Positions 7,758 to 17,499 of a stretch of 64,000 nt of DNA are shown here, in pieces. The stretch is from NCBI RefSeq assembly GCF_001905795.1, contig NZ_LIXJ01000020.1:62001-126000 (forward strand), read 5' to 3'. The notes beneath the pieces are model-generated. The model saw nothing but the letters and a program-made list of their open reading frames with translations, had not been told where the DNA came from and did no database searches. The number at the start of each line of letters is the position of its first letter. Within the stretch, counting starts at the first letter, position 1. A program made the translations under genes and the position numbers. Origin of the DNA: Streptomyces sp. CB01580 (GTDB lineage: Bacteria; Actinomycetota; Actinomycetes; Streptomycetales; Streptomycetaceae).

Positions 7758-10265
7758 GTGATCCGCGCCCACGCCCTGGAACAGCTGCCCGTACGCACCG
7801 CCGTGCCCGCCCTCGAGCGGGCGCTCGCCGACCACGGCACCGCGGTGCTGTGCGCACCGCCCGGCACCGGCAAGACGACCCTGGTGCCGCTGGTCCTGGC
7901 CGGGCTGACCGGCGGCGGGCCGACCCGCCGCGTGGTGGTCGCCGAACCGCGCCGGATCGCGGCGCGGGCGGCGGCGCGGCGGATGGCCTGGCTCCTCGGG
8001 GAGCGGGTCGGCGGGCGGGTCGGGTTCACGGTCCGCGGCGAGCGGGTGGCGGGGCGCGACACCGTGGTGGAGGTGGTGACCACCGGGGTGCTGCTCCAGC
8101 GGCTCCAGCGCGACCAGGAGCTGACCGGGGTCGACGCGGTGATCATCGACGAGTGCCACGAGCGGCATCTGGACGCGGACACGGTTGCCGCGTTCCTCCT
8201 CGACGTGCGGGAGACCCTCCGCCCCGATCTGCGGCTGGTCGCCGCGTCCGCGACCACCGACGCGGCGGGCTGGGCACGGCTGCTGGGCGATGCCCCGGTG
8301 GTGGAGGCGCGGGGCGTCTCGCATCCGGTGGAGGTGGTGTGGGCACCGCCCGCCGGGCCGGTGCGGCCGCCGCACGGCATGAGGGTCGATCCGGCGTTTC
8401 AGGCGCACGTCGCCGCGACGGTGCGCCGGGCGCTCGCCGAACAGGACGGCGACGTGCTGTGCTTCCTGCCCGGTGTCGGCGAGATCGGGCGGGTGGCGGG
8501 GCAGCTCGCCGGGGTGGACGCCGAGGTGCTCCAGGTGCACGGGCGAGCCCCGGCGGCGGTGCAGGACGCGGTGCTGGCCGGGTCGTCCGGCGGCCGGCGG
8601 GTGGTGCTGGCGACCTCGGTCGCGGAGTCGTCACTGACGGTGCCCGGGGTGCGGGTCGTGGTCGACTCGGGACTGGCCAGGGAGCCCCGTACCGATCACG
8701 CGCGGGGGCTGAGCGCCCTGACGACCGTGCGCGCCTCGCAGGCGACGGGACGGCAGCGGGCGGGCCGGGCCGGGCGTGAGGCGCCCGGGGTGGTCTACCG
8801 CTGCTGGGAGCGGGCGGAGGACGGGCGGCTCGCGCGGTTCCCGTCCCCGGAGATCGCGGTGGCCGATCTGGCGGCGTTCGCGTTGCAGGCGGCCTGCTGG
8901 GGCGATCCGGAGGCGTCGCGGCTGGCGCTGCTCGATCCGCCGCCCGCCGGCGCGATGGGCGCGGCGCGCGAGGTGCTGACGGCGGTCGGCGCCGTGGACG
9001 CCCGGGGGCGGGTCACCGACCGGGGCGTACGGATGTCCCGGCTGGGCCTGCACCCCCGGCTGGCGCGGGCGCTGCTGGACGGCGCCGCGGAGGTCGGCGG
9101 ACGACGGGCGGCCGAGGTCGTGGCGCTGCTGAGCGAGGAGCCGCCCCGGGAGTACGGGGACGATCTGGCTGCGGCGCTGCGGACCGCCCGGCGGGGCGGG
9201 GACGGGTACGCGGCGCGCTGGCGGCAGGAGGTCCGGCGGCTGTCCGCGTCGGCCGGGGAGACCGGGGGCGGCTCCCCGGCCGGCATGACCGACGACGCCG
9301 CGGTCGGCCTGGTGGCCGCGCTGGCGTTCCCCGAGCGCGTGGCGCGGGCGCGCGGCGAGGGGGCGTTCCTGATGGTGTCGGGCACGGGTGCACAGACCCG
9401 CGAGGGTTCGGGGCTGCGGGGTGCTCCGTGGCTGGCGGTCGCGGTCGCCGACCGGCCCGCGCACGCGGCGTCCGCGCGGGTGCGGCTCGCCGCCGTGATC
9501 GACGAGTCCACGGCGCGGGCCGCCGCCGGACACCTGCGGTACGCGGGCGAGGAGGTGCGCTGGGCGGACGGCGACGTGGTGGCCCGCCGGGTGGAGCGGC
9601 TGGGCGCCGTGGAGCTGTCGGTGCGTCCGTTGGCGGAGCCCGATCCTGCGGTGGTGCGCGAGGTGCTGGTGGAGGGCCTGCGGCGCGAGGGGCTCGGGCT
9701 GCTGCGCTGGACGCGGGAGGCCGGGCAGTTGCGGGAGCGGCTGGCGTTCCTGCACCGGACGGTGGGGGCGCCCTGGCCCGATGTGGCGGACGAGGCGCTG
9801 ACGGCGCGTGCCGGGGACTGGCTGGAGCCCGAGCTGTCGCGGGCCCGGCGCCGCTCCGACCTGGGGCGGATCGAAGCGGGGCAGGCACTGCGGCGTCTGC
9901 TGCCGTGGGCGACGGGTGAGGCGGCCCGGCTGGACGAGCTGGCCCCGGAGCGGATCGAGGTGCCGAGCGGATCCCGGGTCAGGGTGGAGTACGGCGGGGA
10001 GCGGCCCGTACTCGCGGTGAAGCTCCAGGAGTTGTTCGGCCTGGAGCGGACGCCGAGGGTGGCCGGGGTGCCGGTGCTGGTCCATCTCCTCTCCCCCGCC
10101 GGGCGGCCCGCGGCGGTCACCGCGGACCTGGAGTCGTTCTGGCGGGACGGCTACCGGGCGGTGCGCGCGGAGCTGCGGGGCCGTTACCCGAAGCATCCGT
10201 GGCCGGAGGACCCCGCGACGGCGGCAGCGACCCGGCTGACCAACGCCCGGCTCAGGCAGGAGTAG
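7758..10265 (+). CDS. hrpB: ATP-dependent helicase HrpB
   Basis: An 835-residue DExH-box helicase. Walker A APPGTGKTT is at residues 33-41, the Walker B variant DECH at 131-134, SAT (motif III) follows, and motif V/VI is ATSVAESSLTVPGVRVVVDSGL with QRAGRAGR. A helicase-associated HA2 region and the HrpB-specific C-terminal domain follow; the length matches the usual 820-850 residues. HrpB proteins are RNA helicases of poorly known function. The GTG start at 7758 places Walker A at the normal distance; the frame is open far upstream but overlaps the methyltransferase gene. Third positions are strongly G-biased, unlike the C-biased liv genes. Its 3' end overlaps the convergent DUF3068 gene by 14 bp. 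Confidence 0.93.
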   Translation: MIRAHALEQLPVRTAVPALERALADHGTAVLCAPPGTGKTTLVPLVLAGLTGGGPTRRVVVAEPRRIAARAAARRMAWLLGERVGGRVGFTVRGERVAGRDTVVEVVTTGVLLQRLQRDQELTGVDAVIIDECHERHLDADTVAAFLLDVRETLRPDLRLVAASATTDAAGWARLLGDAPVVEARGVSHPVEVVWAPPAGPVRPPHGMRVDPAFQAHVAATVRRALAEQDGDVLCFLPGVGEIGRVAGQLAGVDAEVLQVHGRAPAAVQDAVLAGSSGGRRVVLATSVAESSLTVPGVRVVVDSGLAREPRTDHARGLSALTTVRASQATGRQRAGRAGREAPGVVYRCWERAEDGRLARFPSPEIAVADLAAFALQAACWGDPEASRLALLDPPPAGAMGAAREVLTAVGAVDARGRVTDRGVRMSRLGLHPRLARALLDGAAEVGGRRAAEVVALLSEEPPREYGDDLAAALRTARRGGDGYAARWRQEVRRLSASAGETGGGSPAGMTDDAAVGLVAALAFPERVARARGEGAFLMVSGTGAQTREGSGLRGAPWLAVAVADRPAHAASARVRLAAVIDESTARAAAGHLRYAGEEVRWADGDVVARRVERLGAVELSVRPLAEPDPAVVREVLVEGLRREGLGLLRWTREAGQLRERLAFLHRTVGAPWPDVADEALTARAGDWLEPELSRARRRSDLGRIEAGQALRRLLPWATGEAARLDELAPERIEVPSGSRVRVEYGGERPVLAVKLQELFGLERTPRVAGVPVLVHLLSPAGRPAAVTADLESFWRDGYRAVRAELRGRYPKHPWPEDPATAAATRLTNARLRQE

Positions 10266-11298
10266 GGGGCGTGCCCGGGGCGGGCGTCGTCGCGTCGGCG
10301 CGCCCCTTGCGGCGCCGTTCGTCGGGCCGGTCGCCGGGCCCCTCACCCTCCGGGCGCCGGGAGCGTGCCTCCAGCCACAGCGCGAGGACGAGCAGCGCGG
10401 CGCCGAGAACCAGGAACCCCCACGGCAGGTACGAGGTCAGCAGCAGGATCGGCAGGCGCTGCGAGGTGACCAGGGCTACGGTCGACTCGATGTAGTCCTC
10501 GCGCATCCTCACGTGTCCGGCGAAGACGGTGACGGTGTCCTGCGGCAGGCCCATCGCCTTGGCGTTGCGCAGTTCCTCCTTGTGGATCTCCTCGCCGTTG
10601 ACGGGCGCTCCGGTGACCGGGTCGACCCAGAACATCCGCTTGGTGGTGTACCAGCGGGTCATGCCCGTCTTCGCGATCTGTTCCGGGGAGACGCCCTTGA
10701 TGGGCATCTTCTTCGGCATCGGGACCTTCGTCCACGGGACGGTCTGCTCGAAGTAGTAGACGTCCATGCCGCGGAAGGTGCGGGTGCCCTTGTAGTGGAT
10801 GGGCGAGCTGGTGCGGGACTGGGCGTCGAAGTACTCGTAGTCGCGTTTCTCGGTGAGGAAGGGCCACTTGAACTCGATGCCCTCGCGCCCGACCGGGTCG
10901 CCGTCGACCATTTCGCCGGTGGCGTGGACGGGTGCCTGGCTGTGGGCGTCGAAGATGTAGCGCTCGGGGATCTCGGAGACCATTTTGCCGTCGGGGCCGG
11001 CGACGAAGCTGAGGGCGTCCCAGACGACGACGTCGCGTCCGGCGTCGCGTTCGATCCTCTCGGACTCCTCCACGTTGCCCTTGAGGGTCTGCACGATGGT
11101 GACCTTCGGGACCTGCTTGACCTTCATGCCGTCGTTGTAGTCGAGGAGGGTGGCGGGCTTCGCCTCCAGCACCATCTCCTGGTACTGGCTGGGCGGGATC
11201 TTCGCCAGCCTCGGAAAGGCGTACCAGCGCAGCAGGGGCGCCATGGCGGCGAAGAAGACGGCGAGGGCCAGGAGTACGAGGCTGGCTCGGCGGCGCAT
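10252..11298 (-). CDS. DUF3068 (PorA-like) membrane-anchored protein
   Basis: A 348-residue protein with an N-terminal membrane helix (about residues 5-25), a large extracytoplasmic domain (about 30-285), a second helix (about 288-312, LLLTSYLPWGFLVLGAALLVLALWL) and a basic Arg/Pro/Thr-rich cytoplasmic tail. The ectodomain contains the DUF3068 landmarks VWDALSFVAGPDGK, ERYIFDAHSQAPVH, FKWPFLTEKRDYEYFD and MFWVDPVTGAPV. The family is found across actinobacteria and has been linked by name to porin PorA, but its biochemical role is not established. The SPW_0924-type micropeptide gene lies just upstream on the same strand (gap about 100 bp). Confidence 0.88.
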   Translation of the reverse strand: MRRRASLVLLALAVFFAAMAPLLRWYAFPRLAKIPPSQYQEMVLEAKPATLLDYNDGMKVKQVPKVTIVQTLKGNVEESERIERDAGRDVVVWDALSFVAGPDGKMVSEIPERYIFDAHSQAPVHATGEMVDGDPVGREGIEFKWPFLTEKRDYEYFDAQSRTSSPIHYKGTRTFRGMDVYYFEQTVPWTKVPMPKKMPIKGVSPEQIAKTGMTRWYTTKRMFWVDPVTGAPVNGEEIHKEELRNAKAMGLPQDTVTVFAGHVRMREDYIESTVALVTSQRLPILLLTSYLPWGFLVLGAALLVLALWLEARSRRPEGEGPGDRPDERRRKGRADATTPAPGTPPTPA

Positions 11299-11402
11299 GG
11301 TGGTGCCCTCCCTCAGCTTGCGTGGCTGCTTCCGCTGTGCGTTTCGTGCCGCGCGGCTGCCTGTCGCGCGGCTGCTTCAGGTGGTTCCCGGTTCCCGGGA
11401 GG

Positions 11403-11543
11403 TCACGGCTTCTTGGGTCCCGGGACGGTGGTCAGCAGTGGTTCGGGCGAGGTCTCTCCGGGCGGGGCCCCGATGGCGGAGACGGTGAGGACGAGCGCGA
11501 GGGCCGCGGCAAGTCCGATGGCGGCGGCGACGAGGGCACGCAT
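11403..11543 (-). CDS. SPW_0924-type micropeptide
   Basis: A 46-residue peptide that is easy to miss. It begins MRALVAAAIGLAAALALVLTV, one hydrophobic helix, followed by a short polar tail SAIGAPPGETSPEPLLTTVPGPKKP. The ATG is preceded by a good GGGAGGA ribosome site eight bases upstream. The sequence agrees with my memory of the SPW_0924 family of Streptomyces, a conserved single-helix peptide of unknown function. It lies directly upstream of the DUF3068 gene and could be co-transcribed with it, suggesting (inference) a role at the membrane. Confidence 0.8.
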   Translation of the reverse strand: MRALVAAAIGLAAALALVLTVSAIGAPPGETSPEPLLTTVPGPKKP

Positions 11544-11644
11544 GCCGGTCCTCCCGGTGAGCACGGATCCGACGGCGACGGACCTGACAGGTCGTCAGGG
11601 TTGGGGCACCGTAGCAACACGGGCGCGAGAGGGGAACACGTGGA

Positions 11645-11679
11645 ACAGCCCCTCCGCCGGGCGGTGGCGGAGGGGCTGT
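11645..11679. terminator. hairpin terminator downstream of the transglycosylase gene
   Basis: A 14-bp perfect inverted repeat (ACAGCCCCTCCGCC and complement) with a 7-base loop, 36 bp beyond the stop of the transglycosylase gene on the minus strand and upstream of the micropeptide gene. Confidence 0.8.
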
Positions 11680-11714
11680 CGGGGGCGCGGGGTGCCGGCC
11701 GGGCGGGGACGGCG

Positions 11715-13430
11715 TCAGGTGGCGGGGGCCGCGATCACGAGGTCGACGACGAGCGTGGCGCCGCCCTCGGCGGTCAGGCGCAGCTTGTACGTGCCCGTGG
11801 TGGCGTCCGCGTGGAGCCCGGGCAGCTCCAGCCTGCCGTCCGCGCCCGTCCTCAGGCCGGTGAGCGTACGGACCGCCTTGTCGTCCCCGTCCTTGAAGTA
11901 CGGGCCCTTGTCGTTCTCGGTCGGCTCGCTCTCGCCGGGCTCGGCCTCGTCGTTGATCAGGGTGGCGGTCACGGCGACACCCGCGGCGATCGCGTTCTTG
12001 TAGGTGGCCTCGATCTCGACGGTGTCGGCGAAGGCCATGCCCGGCGCGGCGGTCAGGGCCTTGTCGCCGATCCTGGTGATCTCGTCGGCCTGCCGGGCGG
12101 TGACGGTGGCGGTGTAGGCGACGCCGGGCAGCGCGCGGCCGGTGGCGACGGCACGCACCCTGAACTCCCCGGTGCGCTCGCCCGCCTTCAGCACCGGGGC
12201 GGTGACCGTGCCGTCGGCCCCGGTGGAGACGGTGACCTCGGGCTTGCCGCCGGCGAAGACGGCATCCGTGTCGCCGGTGACGGTGAAGGTGACGGACACC
12301 CCGGCCATCGCGCCGCCGCGGGTGTCCCTGGCCCGCACCTTGATCCGCTCGGTGAACGCGCTGCCCGCGGTGGCGGTCAGGGGGCCGGTCCCGGCGTTCT
12401 CCACCCGTGCGAGGGGCCGGGACGGCGTGGGGGTGGGCGTGGGAGTCGGCGTCGGGGTGGGTGTCGGACCGGTCGAGCCGCCGGGCTTCGGCTTGGGCGG
12501 CTTCGGCTTGGGCTCGGAACCGGGCTTCGGCTTGGTCTTCCCCGGCGGCGTGGGAGAGGGGCCGGTGGTGCCGGAGCCCGAGCCGGCTCCGGAGTCCGAG
12601 CCCGTACCGCTGCCGAGGGCCGGCGGAAGGGTGCCGGTGCCGTCGGGGATCTCGTGGGTGCCGCGCTTGTAGTAGTCGAACCAGGAGCGGACCGTACGGA
12701 GATAGACGTCCGAGTGGTTGTAGCTCAGGACCGCCCGGTCGAGATCGGCGGCGACGGACAGGTTTCGCGAGCCCGCGCAGAGATAGCGCGCTGCGGCGAG
12801 CGAGGCGTCGTAGACGTTGTTGGGGTCCTTGCGGCCGTCGCCGTTGCCGTCCTGGCCCCAGGTCGCCCAGGTGGACGGGATGAACTGCATCGGGCCGACG
12901 GCACGGTCGTGCGTCGCGTCCCCGTCGTACGCCCCGTTGTCGGTGTCCTTGATCAGGGCGAAGCCCCGGCCGTCGAGCACCGGGCCGAGGATCGGGGCGA
13001 AGGTCGTGCCCTGCGCGTCGACCCGTCCGCCGCGGGCGTGACCGGACTCCACCTTGCCGATCGCGGCGAGCAGTTGCCACGGCAGCCGGCATGCGGCATC
13101 GCTGTCGGCCACGGTCCGTTCGGCCTTCTTGTACGCGTCCAGGACCGAGGCCGGTATGCCGGATTCCGAACCTCCGCTGAGGGGTGATTTGGTGGTGGTT
13201 CCCGGCTTGTGGGGCGAGTTCAGCGGCGGCAGTTCCGTGTAGTACGGCGAATTCCCGGTGGCCACGCCCTCGTCGGGCTGCGGCGCCGCCCCCGTGGACC
13301 GCGCGTCGCCGCTCGCACCGGCCAGTGGTGTGCCGGGAGCGCCCGAGGCGGACAGCGCCGCCACGGCGAGGGCGGCCACGGCGGTGGTGGTCGCCCCCTT
13401 GCGAAGTCGGCGACCGAACTGCGCTGCCAT
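11715..13430 (-). CDS. secreted lytic transglycosylase with C-terminal Ig-like repeats
   Basis: A 571-residue exported protein. After a basic N-terminus and a hydrophobic signal segment (residues about 12-35), a transglycosylase (SLT-like) domain covers roughly residues 95-250. Its KVESGH motif gives a candidate catalytic Glu near residue 128, followed by GPMQFIPSTWATWGQDGNGDG and the ALAAARYLC segment. A low-complexity linker rich in Lys-Pro and then Thr-Pro repeats (about 275-340) leads to two Ig-like or invasin-type repeats (about 345-450 and 455-571). Such enzymes cleave peptidoglycan glycan strands; the linker and repeats suggest a cell-wall-spanning position. I prefer the start at 13428-13430 (ribosome site GGGAGGGG); the frame is open to 13499, inside the 163-bp repeat element. 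Confidence 0.88.
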   Translation of the reverse strand: MAAQFGRRLRKGATTTAVAALAVAALSASGAPGTPLAGASGDARSTGAAPQPDEGVATGNSPYYTELPPLNSPHKPGTTTKSPLSGGSESGIPASVLDAYKKAERTVADSDAACRLPWQLLAAIGKVESGHARGGRVDAQGTTFAPILGPVLDGRGFALIKDTDNGAYDGDATHDRAVGPMQFIPSTWATWGQDGNGDGRKDPNNVYDASLAAARYLCAGSRNLSVAADLDRAVLSYNHSDVYLRTVRSWFDYYKRGTHEIPDGTGTLPPALGSGTGSDSGAGSGSGTTGPSPTPPGKTKPKPGSEPKPKPPKPKPGGSTGPTPTPTPTPTPTPTPSRPLARVENAGTGPLTATAGSAFTERIKVRARDTRGGAMAGVSVTFTVTGDTDAVFAGGKPEVTVSTGADGTVTAPVLKAGERTGEFRVRAVATGRALPGVAYTATVTARQADEITRIGDKALTAAPGMAFADTVEIEATYKNAIAAGVAVTATLINDEAEPGESEPTENDKGPYFKDGDDKAVRTLTGLRTGADGRLELPGLHADATTGTYKLRLTAEGGATLVVDLVIAAPAT

Positions 13431-13781
13431 ACCCGTGGCCCCTCCCGTCGTCGGCTGCCCGCGCTCCCCGGCGCCGGGACTCGGAGCCTGTCGGATCACC
13501 TTCGACCGGGAGGCGGACGCGGTATGGTGCGTGCGATTCCAAGGCGCCGAGTTGGTCTCGTAGCGGAGCTACCAGGCCATTTCGGCAACGCCGGAAGCGT
13601 GCGCGCCAGGGCGTGGCCACCCGGTCGGAGGTCACCCGACAGACTCTCGGGCGACCCTACGGCAACTCATGCGACTGACGCAGTATCTACTGACCGATTC
13701 TTACCTGTTTTTCACGTTCAGGTCGACAAGTTGTGCGGCGGCTGTCCGGCCGGTGAGGACCGCTCCCGCATACTTGCCGCC
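13431..13781. other. divergent promoter region of the transglycosylase and DUF4184 genes
   Basis: 351 bp, mostly occupied by the 163-bp repeat element. The remaining 130 bp before the DUF4184 gene is relatively AT-rich (around 13660-13730) and probably contains its promoter, but I cannot assign clear -35/-10 boxes. Confidence 0.4.
13484..13646. mobile_element. 163-bp inverted-repeat element, copy 1
   Basis: Same family and exactly the same length as the element at 61447-61609; more than three quarters of positions appear identical by eye. Ends are imperfect inverted repeats (left GAGCCTGTCGGATCACCT, right ending CCGACAGACTC), and the interior can fold into a long hairpin centred on TCGTAGCGGAGCTAC. 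It is flanked on both sides by TCG (13481-13483 and 13647-13649), consistent with a 3-bp target duplication. It lies in the divergent promoter region of the transglycosylase and DUF4184 genes. No transposase is encoded. Confidence 0.8.
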
Positions 13782-14639
13782 ATGCCGTTCACACTCAGTC
13801 ACGCCGCGGCCGTACTGCCGGGCATACGACGCGGCGGCACGGCCCGCGGCCCGCTCGTCGCCTCGGCTCTCGTCGCGGGTTCGTTCGCCCCCGATCTGAC
13901 GTACTTCGCGGACAGTGTGGTTCCCGGTGCCATGGAGTTCGGGGAGGTCACCCACTCGGTACGGGGTGTGCTCACGGTCGATGTGCTGATCACCGCGGCG
14001 GCGGTGGCGGTGTGGCTGTTGTTGCGCGAGCCGCTGGTGGCACTGCTGCCGGACGCCTGGCAGGGACGGGTGCACGCGTTCCTGCGGGGCCGGCCCGCGG
14101 CCGGACGGGAGAGGCACCGGGTCCGCGACGGCGCGTGGTTCGCGGTGTCGGCGGCCGTCGGGGCCACCACCCATGTCGTCTGGGACGCCTTCACCCATCA
14201 CGACCGCTGGGGCGTGCGACTGGTCCCGGGGCTCGACGGCAGCCTCGGCGGACGTCCCGTGTTCCAGCTGGTGCAGTACGGCAGTTCGGCGGTGGCCCTG
14301 GCCGTGCTCGTGTGGTTCACGGTCTCGGGCCTGCGGCGGACCGGGGCGCGGCCGGTCCCGCCGGACGTGCCGGTACTGGGCCGCCGGGGACGACGGGCGG
14401 CGGGAACCCTGCTGGGCGTCTGCGTCCTGCTCGGCGTCGTCCACCGGTGCGCGCGCTGGTACGCGTACTTCGGCGGCGTCCACGACCCGCTCGACATCGT
14501 CCCGACGGCCTGCTTCGGCGCCGGGGCCGGACTGGCGGCGGGCCTGGTGCTGTACGGGGTATGGATGCGGCTGCGCCGACCGCGCACACCCGCGCCCCCG
14601 TCCCCCGCCGCAGCCGGACGGGCCCCGTCACCGCACTGA
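13782..14639 (+). CDS. DUF4184 family integral membrane protein
   Basis: A 285-residue protein with about five to six membrane helices. The N-terminus MPFTLSHAAAVLP, the SFAPDLTYF segment and the conserved THVVWDAFTH motif are the signature of DUF4184, a membrane family distantly resembling membrane-bound metal-dependent hydrolases (YdjM-like); the His/Asp residues in these motifs could bind metal. Function is unknown. The Pro/Ala-rich C-terminal 25 residues are likely disordered and cytoplasmic. It is transcribed away from the transglycosylase gene and towards polA. Confidence 0.85.
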   Translation: MPFTLSHAAAVLPGIRRGGTARGPLVASALVAGSFAPDLTYFADSVVPGAMEFGEVTHSVRGVLTVDVLITAAAVAVWLLLREPLVALLPDAWQGRVHAFLRGRPAAGRERHRVRDGAWFAVSAAVGATTHVVWDAFTHHDRWGVRLVPGLDGSLGGRPVFQLVQYGSSAVALAVLVWFTVSGLRRTGARPVPPDVPVLGRRGRRAAGTLLGVCVLLGVVHRCARWYAYFGGVHDPLDIVPTACFGAGAGLAAGLVLYGVWMRLRRPRTPAPPSPAAAGRAPSPH

Positions 14640-14787
14640 CCCGACGCCCGAACTCCCCCCGGGGACGGCCCCGCTCCATGTCCCGGCGGCCTCGGGCGGC
14701 CCGGAACCCCCGGCGCCCGAGCACCCCAGGACGTCCCGTCCGCCCCGCGGGCCACGCCCACGGGTCGGCGCGGTGACCGCGCCCGGG

Positions 14788-17499
14788 TCAGTGGGCCGCC
14801 GACTCCCAGTCCGTACCCACACCCACCGACACGTCCAGCGGAGCGCGCAACTGCACGGCCGTGGACATCTCGTGGCGCACGATCTCCTCCACCCGCGCAC
14901 GCTCCCCCGCCGCGAGCTCCAGGACGATCTCGTCGTGGACCTGGAGCAGCATCCGCGACTTCAGCTCCGCCTCGGTCAGTGCCCGGTCCACCTTGAGCAT
15001 GGCGACCTTGACGATGTCCGCCGCCGTGCCCTGGATCGGTGCGTTGAGCGCCATGCGCTCGGCCATCTCGCGCCGCTGGCGGTTGTCGCTGTTGAGATCC
15101 GGGAGATAACGGCGGCGGCCGAAGACCGTCTCGGTGTATCCGGTGGCCCTGGCCTCCTCCACCACGCGGTGCAGATAGTCGCGCACCCCGCCGAACCGCT
15201 CGAAGTAGGTGTCCATCAGACCGCGCGCCTCACCCGCCTCGATGTTCAGCTGCTGAGAGAGACCGAACGCGGACAGCCCGTACGCCAGCCCGTAGCTCAT
15301 GGCCTTGATCTTGCGGCGCATCTCCGGGTCGACGGCCGACTTGTCGACGCCGAACACCTGCGAGGCGACCGTCGTGTGCAGGTCCTCACCGGAGGTGAAC
15401 GCCTCGATCAGGCCCGCGTCCTCGGAGAGGTGCGCCATCACCCGCAGCTCGATCTGGCTGTAGTCGGCCGTCATCAGCGACTCGAAGCCCTCGCCGACGA
15501 CGAAGCCCCGGCGGATGGCCCGGCCCTCGTCCGTACGCACCGGAATGTTCTGCAGGTTGGGGTCGGTGGAGGAGAGCCGCCCCGTCGCCGCCACCGTCTG
15601 GTTGAACGTCGTGTGGATACGGCCGTCCGTCGCGATCGTCTTGATCAGACCCTCGACCGTGACCCGCAGCTTCGCCTGCTCGCGGTGGCGCAGCATGATC
15701 ACCGGCAGCTCGTGCTCCGTCTGCCCGGCCAGCCAGGCCAGGGCATCGGCGTCCGTCGTGTACCCGGTCTTCGTCTTCTTCGTCCTGGGCAGCCCCAGCT
15801 CACCGAAGAGGACTTCCTGGAGCTGCTTGGGCGAGCCGAGGTTGAACTCCCGGCCGACCGCCGCGTGCGCCTCCTTCACCGCCTGCTGCACCGCACCGGC
15901 GAACTGCTGCTCCATACCCTCCAGATGAGCCCGGTCCGCCGCGATGCCGTGCCGCTCCAGGCGGGCCAGCAGCGCGGACGTCGGCAGCTCCATGTCATGC
16001 AGCAGCTCCGCCGCGCCGACCTCCGCCAGCCGGGCGGTGAACGCCTCGCCCAGATCCAGGACCGCGCGGGCCTGCGCCATCAGGGCGTCGGCCTCCGCCC
16101 GGTCGTCCGCGCCGAAGGCCAGCTGCCCGTCGGGCGCCGCCGCGGGCGCCAGCTCCCGGCCCAGGTACTCCACCGCCAGCGCGTCGAGCGCGAACGAACG
16201 GCGGCCCGGCTTGACCAGGTAGGCGGCCAGCGCCGTGTCCATCGTGACGCCCTCGACCCGCCAGCCGTGCTCCGGGAAGACCCGCATGGCGCTCTTCGCG
16301 TTGTGCATCACCTTGGGCCGCGCCGCGTCGGCGATCCAGGTGGCGAACGCCCGCTCGTCGCCCTCGTCGAGCTCCGCGGGATCGAACCAGGCCGCCGCGC
16401 CGCCCGCCGCCGCCAGCGCGACCTCGGTGACCGTGCCCGCGCCGAGCCCCCAGGTGTCGACCGTGGCGACACCCAGCGGCTCCCCGCCGTGCTCCGTCAG
16501 CCACGGCGCCAGCTCGCCCGCACCCAGCACCGCACCGTCCAGCTCGACGCCCGCCGCGGGCACCGGGGCCCCGGTCTCGGCCGCGCCCGGATCGACGGCC
16601 AGCAGCCGCTCGCGCAGGCTCGGGTTGCGGATCTCCAGGACGTCCAGCACACCCGTCACCGCCGTGCGGTCGTACGGCGCGCGCTCCAGGTCCCGCGGGG
16701 TCTTCGGCAGCTCCACGTCACGGACCATCTCCGTCAGCCGGCGGTTCATCCGCACCGCGTCCAGATGGTCCCGGAAATTCTGCCCGGCCTTCCCCTTGAC
16801 CTCCTCCGCGCGCTCCACCAGCTCGGCGAACGAACCGAACTGCTTGATCCACTTCGCGGCGGTCTTCTCCCCGACGCCCGGAATACCCGGAAGATTGTCC
16901 GACGGGTCACCGCGCAGCGCCGCGAAGTCCGGATACTGCCGCGGCGAGAGCCCGTACTTCTCCTCGACCTTCTCCGGGGTGAACCGCGTCAGCTCCGACA
17001 CACCCTTCGTCGGATACAGCACCGTGATGTTGTCCGTGATCAGCTGGAACGAGTCCCGGTCACCGGTGACGATCAGCACCTCGAAACCGGCCGCCTCGGC
17101 CTGCGTCGCCAGCGTGGCGATGACGTCGTCCGCCTCGAAGCCCTCGACCGCGAAACGGTCCGCACGCATCGCGTCGAGCAGCTCACCGATCAGCTCGACC
17201 TGCCCCTTGAACTCGTCCGGGGTCTTCGAACGATTCGCCTTGTACTCCGGGAACTCCTCCGCACGCCACGTCTTGCGGGAAACGTCGAACGCCACCGCGA
17301 AATGCGTCGGCGCCTCATCACGCAGCGTGTTCGCCAGCATCGACGCGAAGCCGTACACCGCGTTCGTCGTCTGCCCCGACCCCGTCGTGAAATTCTCCGC
17401 GGGCAGCGCAAAGAACGCCCGGTACGCCAGGGAGTGCCCGTCCATCAGGAGCAGGCGCGGTCGGTTGTCTGCCGTCTTCTTCGATGCCGTCTCAGCCAC
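14788..17499 (-). CDS. polA: DNA polymerase I
   Basis: A 903-residue enzyme for Okazaki-fragment processing and repair. The N-terminal 5' nuclease domain (about 15-310) shows LLMDGHSLAYRAFFALP, FEADDVIATLA, VTGDRDSFQLI and DPSDNLPGIPGVGEKTA. The middle 3'-5' exonuclease-like domain (about 330-500) lacks the canonical DxE metal site (VATVDTWGL where it is expected), as usual for actinobacterial PolA, so proofreading is probably absent. The polymerase domain carries DYSQIELRVMAHLSEDAGLI (motif A), RRKIKAMSYGLAYGLSAFGLS (motif B) and LQVHDEIVLEL (motif C). The GTG start at 17497-17499 gives the expected length; the upstream open frame has no homology character. Confidence 0.97.
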   Translation of the reverse strand: MAETASKKTADNRPRLLLMDGHSLAYRAFFALPAENFTTGSGQTTNAVYGFASMLANTLRDEAPTHFAVAFDVSRKTWRAEEFPEYKANRSKTPDEFKGQVELIGELLDAMRADRFAVEGFEADDVIATLATQAEAAGFEVLIVTGDRDSFQLITDNITVLYPTKGVSELTRFTPEKVEEKYGLSPRQYPDFAALRGDPSDNLPGIPGVGEKTAAKWIKQFGSFAELVERAEEVKGKAGQNFRDHLDAVRMNRRLTEMVRDVELPKTPRDLERAPYDRTAVTGVLDVLEIRNPSLRERLLAVDPGAAETGAPVPAAGVELDGAVLGAGELAPWLTEHGGEPLGVATVDTWGLGAGTVTEVALAAAGGAAAWFDPAELDEGDERAFATWIADAARPKVMHNAKSAMRVFPEHGWRVEGVTMDTALAAYLVKPGRRSFALDALAVEYLGRELAPAAAPDGQLAFGADDRAEADALMAQARAVLDLGEAFTARLAEVGAAELLHDMELPTSALLARLERHGIAADRAHLEGMEQQFAGAVQQAVKEAHAAVGREFNLGSPKQLQEVLFGELGLPRTKKTKTGYTTDADALAWLAGQTEHELPVIMLRHREQAKLRVTVEGLIKTIATDGRIHTTFNQTVAATGRLSSTDPNLQNIPVRTDEGRAIRRGFVVGEGFESLMTADYSQIELRVMAHLSEDAGLIEAFTSGEDLHTTVASQVFGVDKSAVDPEMRRKIKAMSYGLAYGLSAFGLSQQLNIEAGEARGLMDTYFERFGGVRDYLHRVVEEARATGYTETVFGRRRYLPDLNSDNRQRREMAERMALNAPIQGTAADIVKVAMLKVDRALTEAELKSRMLLQVHDEIVLELAAGERARVEEIVRHEMSTAVQLRAPLDVSVGVGTDWESAAH

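Noticed and set aside
13484..13646. Minus-strand frame beginning MTSDRVATPWRAR, also found in the 61447-61609 copy as MTSDRAATPWHAR
   Set aside because: The similarity between the two frames comes from the shared 163-bp mobile element, not from a conserved protein; no ribosome site.
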